Shown: positions 62,624-64,000 of the stretch, piece after piece
How positions within the stretch are numbered: position 1 is the first letter of the stretch
Layout of the letters: every line of letters starts with the position of its first letter
NCBI GenBank assembly: GCA_905202595.1
Contig: CAJKSP010000002.1
Location: 1 to 64,000 of the forward strand
DNA from: an uncultured Sutterella sp.
GTDB taxonomy: Bacteria; Pseudomonadota; Gammaproteobacteria; Burkholderiales; Burkholderiaceae_F
Length of the DNA: 64,000 nt
Reading direction: 5' to 3'
Program-made: the position numbers and the translations under genes
The notes under the pieces: generated by a model
What the model was told of the DNA's origin: nothing
What the model saw: only the letters and a program-made list of their open reading frames with translations
The model's database searches: none

Positions 62624-63946
62624 ATGTCTACTGAAGAACTGAAGACGCTTGACGACTGGCTCGGCTTCATCGAACGGCTGCATGACAAGCCGATCGACCT
62701 CGGCCTCGGCCGCATGAAGACGATGATCGAGCGCATGGGCATTCACTTCGACTGCCCCGTGATCACCGTTGCGGGCACGAACGGCAAGGGCTCGACCTGC
62801 GCCATGCTCGAGCGCATCTATCGCGAAGCGGGCTACCGCACCGGCATGCACACCTCGCCGCACCTCCTTCGCTTCAACGAGCGCGCCGTGATCTGCGGGC
62901 GCGAAGCGACGGATGATGAGCTCATTGCCGCCTTCCGCAAGGTGGAGGCGGCTCGCGACGGCCTTTCGCTTTCCTACTTCGAATACACGGGGCTTGCCGT
63001 CCTGAAGCTTTTCCAGGATGCGGCGCTTGACGTCGTGATTCTCGAAATCGGCCTCGGCGGCCGGCTCGATGCGATGAATTCGATCGACGCCGACGTCTCC
63101 GTCATCGCTGCCGTCGGCATTGACCACACTGCCTTCCTCGGGCCGACGCGCGAGCTGATCGGCATTGAAAAGGCGCACATCTACCGCCCGGGCCGACCGG
63201 CCGTCTGTTCGGATCCTGAGCCGCCGGCCACCGTGCCGGAATTCGCGCACAAGATCGGCGCGCGCTACTTCGGCCTCGGCCGCGAGTTCTCAATCGACGA
63301 GCATGCCGACGGCACGTTCGGCTTTCGGATCGGCGATCTGGTCTGGGATCCGCTGCCGAAGCCTTCGCTTGCGGGCGAAAACCAGTACCGCAATGCGGCG
63401 GGCGCGCTGGCTGCCGCAGCGCTTCTGCGAGATCGGCTCCCGCTGACGCAGGATGCCGTTTCCCGCGCGCTAGCCGATACGCACATCACCGCCCGCTTCG
63501 AATGCGTGACGAAGGATCCCTGCCCGACGATTCTCGACGTCGGCCACAATCCGCAGGCGGCCGGCGTTCTGGCGGACAATCTCCGCCGCTCGAAGCGTCC
63601 GGGCGAATGGACGATTGCGGTCTTCGGCATGCTGGTCGACAAGGACCGTCCGTCCGTCTGCCGCGCCGTGAAGGGCGAGATCGACGAGTGGTACATGTCG
63701 GGCCTGCCGACGGCGCGCGGCTGCAGCGGCGATCTGCTCTGGGCCTCCATGGAGGAGGCGGGCATCAACATGACGCGTGTCACGCGCACGGAGAGCGTCG
63801 CCGCATCGCTTGCGGCAGCGCGAGCCGCCGCGCAGAAGCGTCTCGCCGAGCATCCGGAGCAGCCTGTTAGAATCATCGTATTCGGCTCTTTTGTCACCGT
63901 GACGGGCGCGCTTGAAGCGCTTGCCGCAGAGGGCATCCGCCGATAA
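62624..63946 (+). CDS. folC: Dihydrofolate/folylpolyglutamate synthase FolC
   Basis: The 440-residue Mur-ligase-family enzyme has the P-loop VAGTNGKGSTCAMLE, the DHTAFLG segment, and SLAGENQYRNAAGALAAA near 245. DVGHNPQAAGVLADNL is in the C-terminal domain. It joins Glu to dihydropteroate and extends folate polyglutamates. The usual accD-folC order is kept; there is a 157-bp spacer. Confidence 0.95.
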   Translation: MSTEELKTLDDWLGFIERLHDKPIDLGLGRMKTMIERMGIHFDCPVITVAGTNGKGSTCAMLERIYREAGYRTGMHTSPHLLRFNERAVICGREATDDELIAAFRKVEAARDGLSLSYFEYTGLAVLKLFQDAALDVVILEIGLGGRLDAMNSIDADVSVIAAVGIDHTAFLGPTRELIGIEKAHIYRPGRPAVCSDPEPPATVPEFAHKIGARYFGLGREFSIDEHADGTFGFRIGDLVWDPLPKPSLAGENQYRNAAGALAAAALLRDRLPLTQDAVSRALADTHITARFECVTKDPCPTILDVGHNPQAAGVLADNLRRSKRPGEWTIAVFGMLVDKDRPSVCRAVKGEIDEWYMSGLPTARGCSGDLLWASMEEAGINMTRVTRTESVAASLAAARAAAQKRLAEHPEQPVRIIVFGSFVTVTGALEALAAEGIRR

Positions 63947-64000
63947 TGCGCTGATGGCGCGCAGCGTGCGCGCCGCCGATTTTTCTCAAGGTGAGCGACA

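Overview
The window is a piece of a GC-rich betaproteobacterial chromosome. Several gene neighbourhoods point to Burkholderiales: fimV-truA-accD-folC, divergent bamD/rluD followed by pgeF and rimO, and psd next to pssA. The mix of two large autotransporters, many amino-acid and nucleoside transporters, a FocA-type channel and few sugar functions suggests a gut-associated Sutterellaceae-like organism (Sutterella/Parasutterella). That genus-level guess is inference.

Layout. 1-4420 is AT-rich and looks like the end of a genomic island. It holds the tail of a broken type I-E cas1, an intact cas2 with no CRISPR array behind it, an autotransporter, and a decayed IS3-family transposase. It stops at tRNA-Ser(GCU) and tRNA-Arg(ACG). 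5081-9987 encodes a BMP-type nucleoside ABC importer. 10074-17378 carries rmuC, an entericidin-like lipoprotein, a Na+/alanine symporter, a solo PIN protein, a TerC/CorC membrane protein and malate dehydrogenase. 17561-20033 is a second AT-rich island between mdh and gltA. It contains an autotransporter whose 5' end crosses an 11-bp G/C tract that puts it out of frame in this sequence. 20352-28300 has gltA, a nitroreductase, a protein with 14-residue Pro-rich repeats, a DinG-like helicase, an RlmD-type methyltransferase and a flavodoxin-ferredoxin protein. 28340-35070 (minus) has two small unknown genes and four tandem neurotransmitter:sodium-symporter (NSS) genes.

35565-46857 holds envelope and lipid genes (SIMPL, AIM24-like, psd, pssA, mltB), a WYL regulator, an FAH-fold protein, a DMT transporter, and an HDAC-like deacetylase overlapping an Atg22-like MFS gene. 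47155-51358 is bamD, rluD, pgeF and rimO. 51480-53933 is a polar amino-acid ABC importer. 54352-58037 has a formate/nitrite channel, a DUF2156 protein, a YddG-like exporter and an unknown gene. 58278-63946 is fimV, truA, accD and folC.

How it fits together: the cell seems to live on imported amino acids and nucleosides. Two loci where related betaproteobacteria usually keep metabolic genes lack them here: sdhCDAB between mdh and gltA, and trpFBA between truA and accD. The first gap is filled by the phase-variable surface protein. Many starts are preceded by a -10 element of the form GCTAnnnT without a clear -35.
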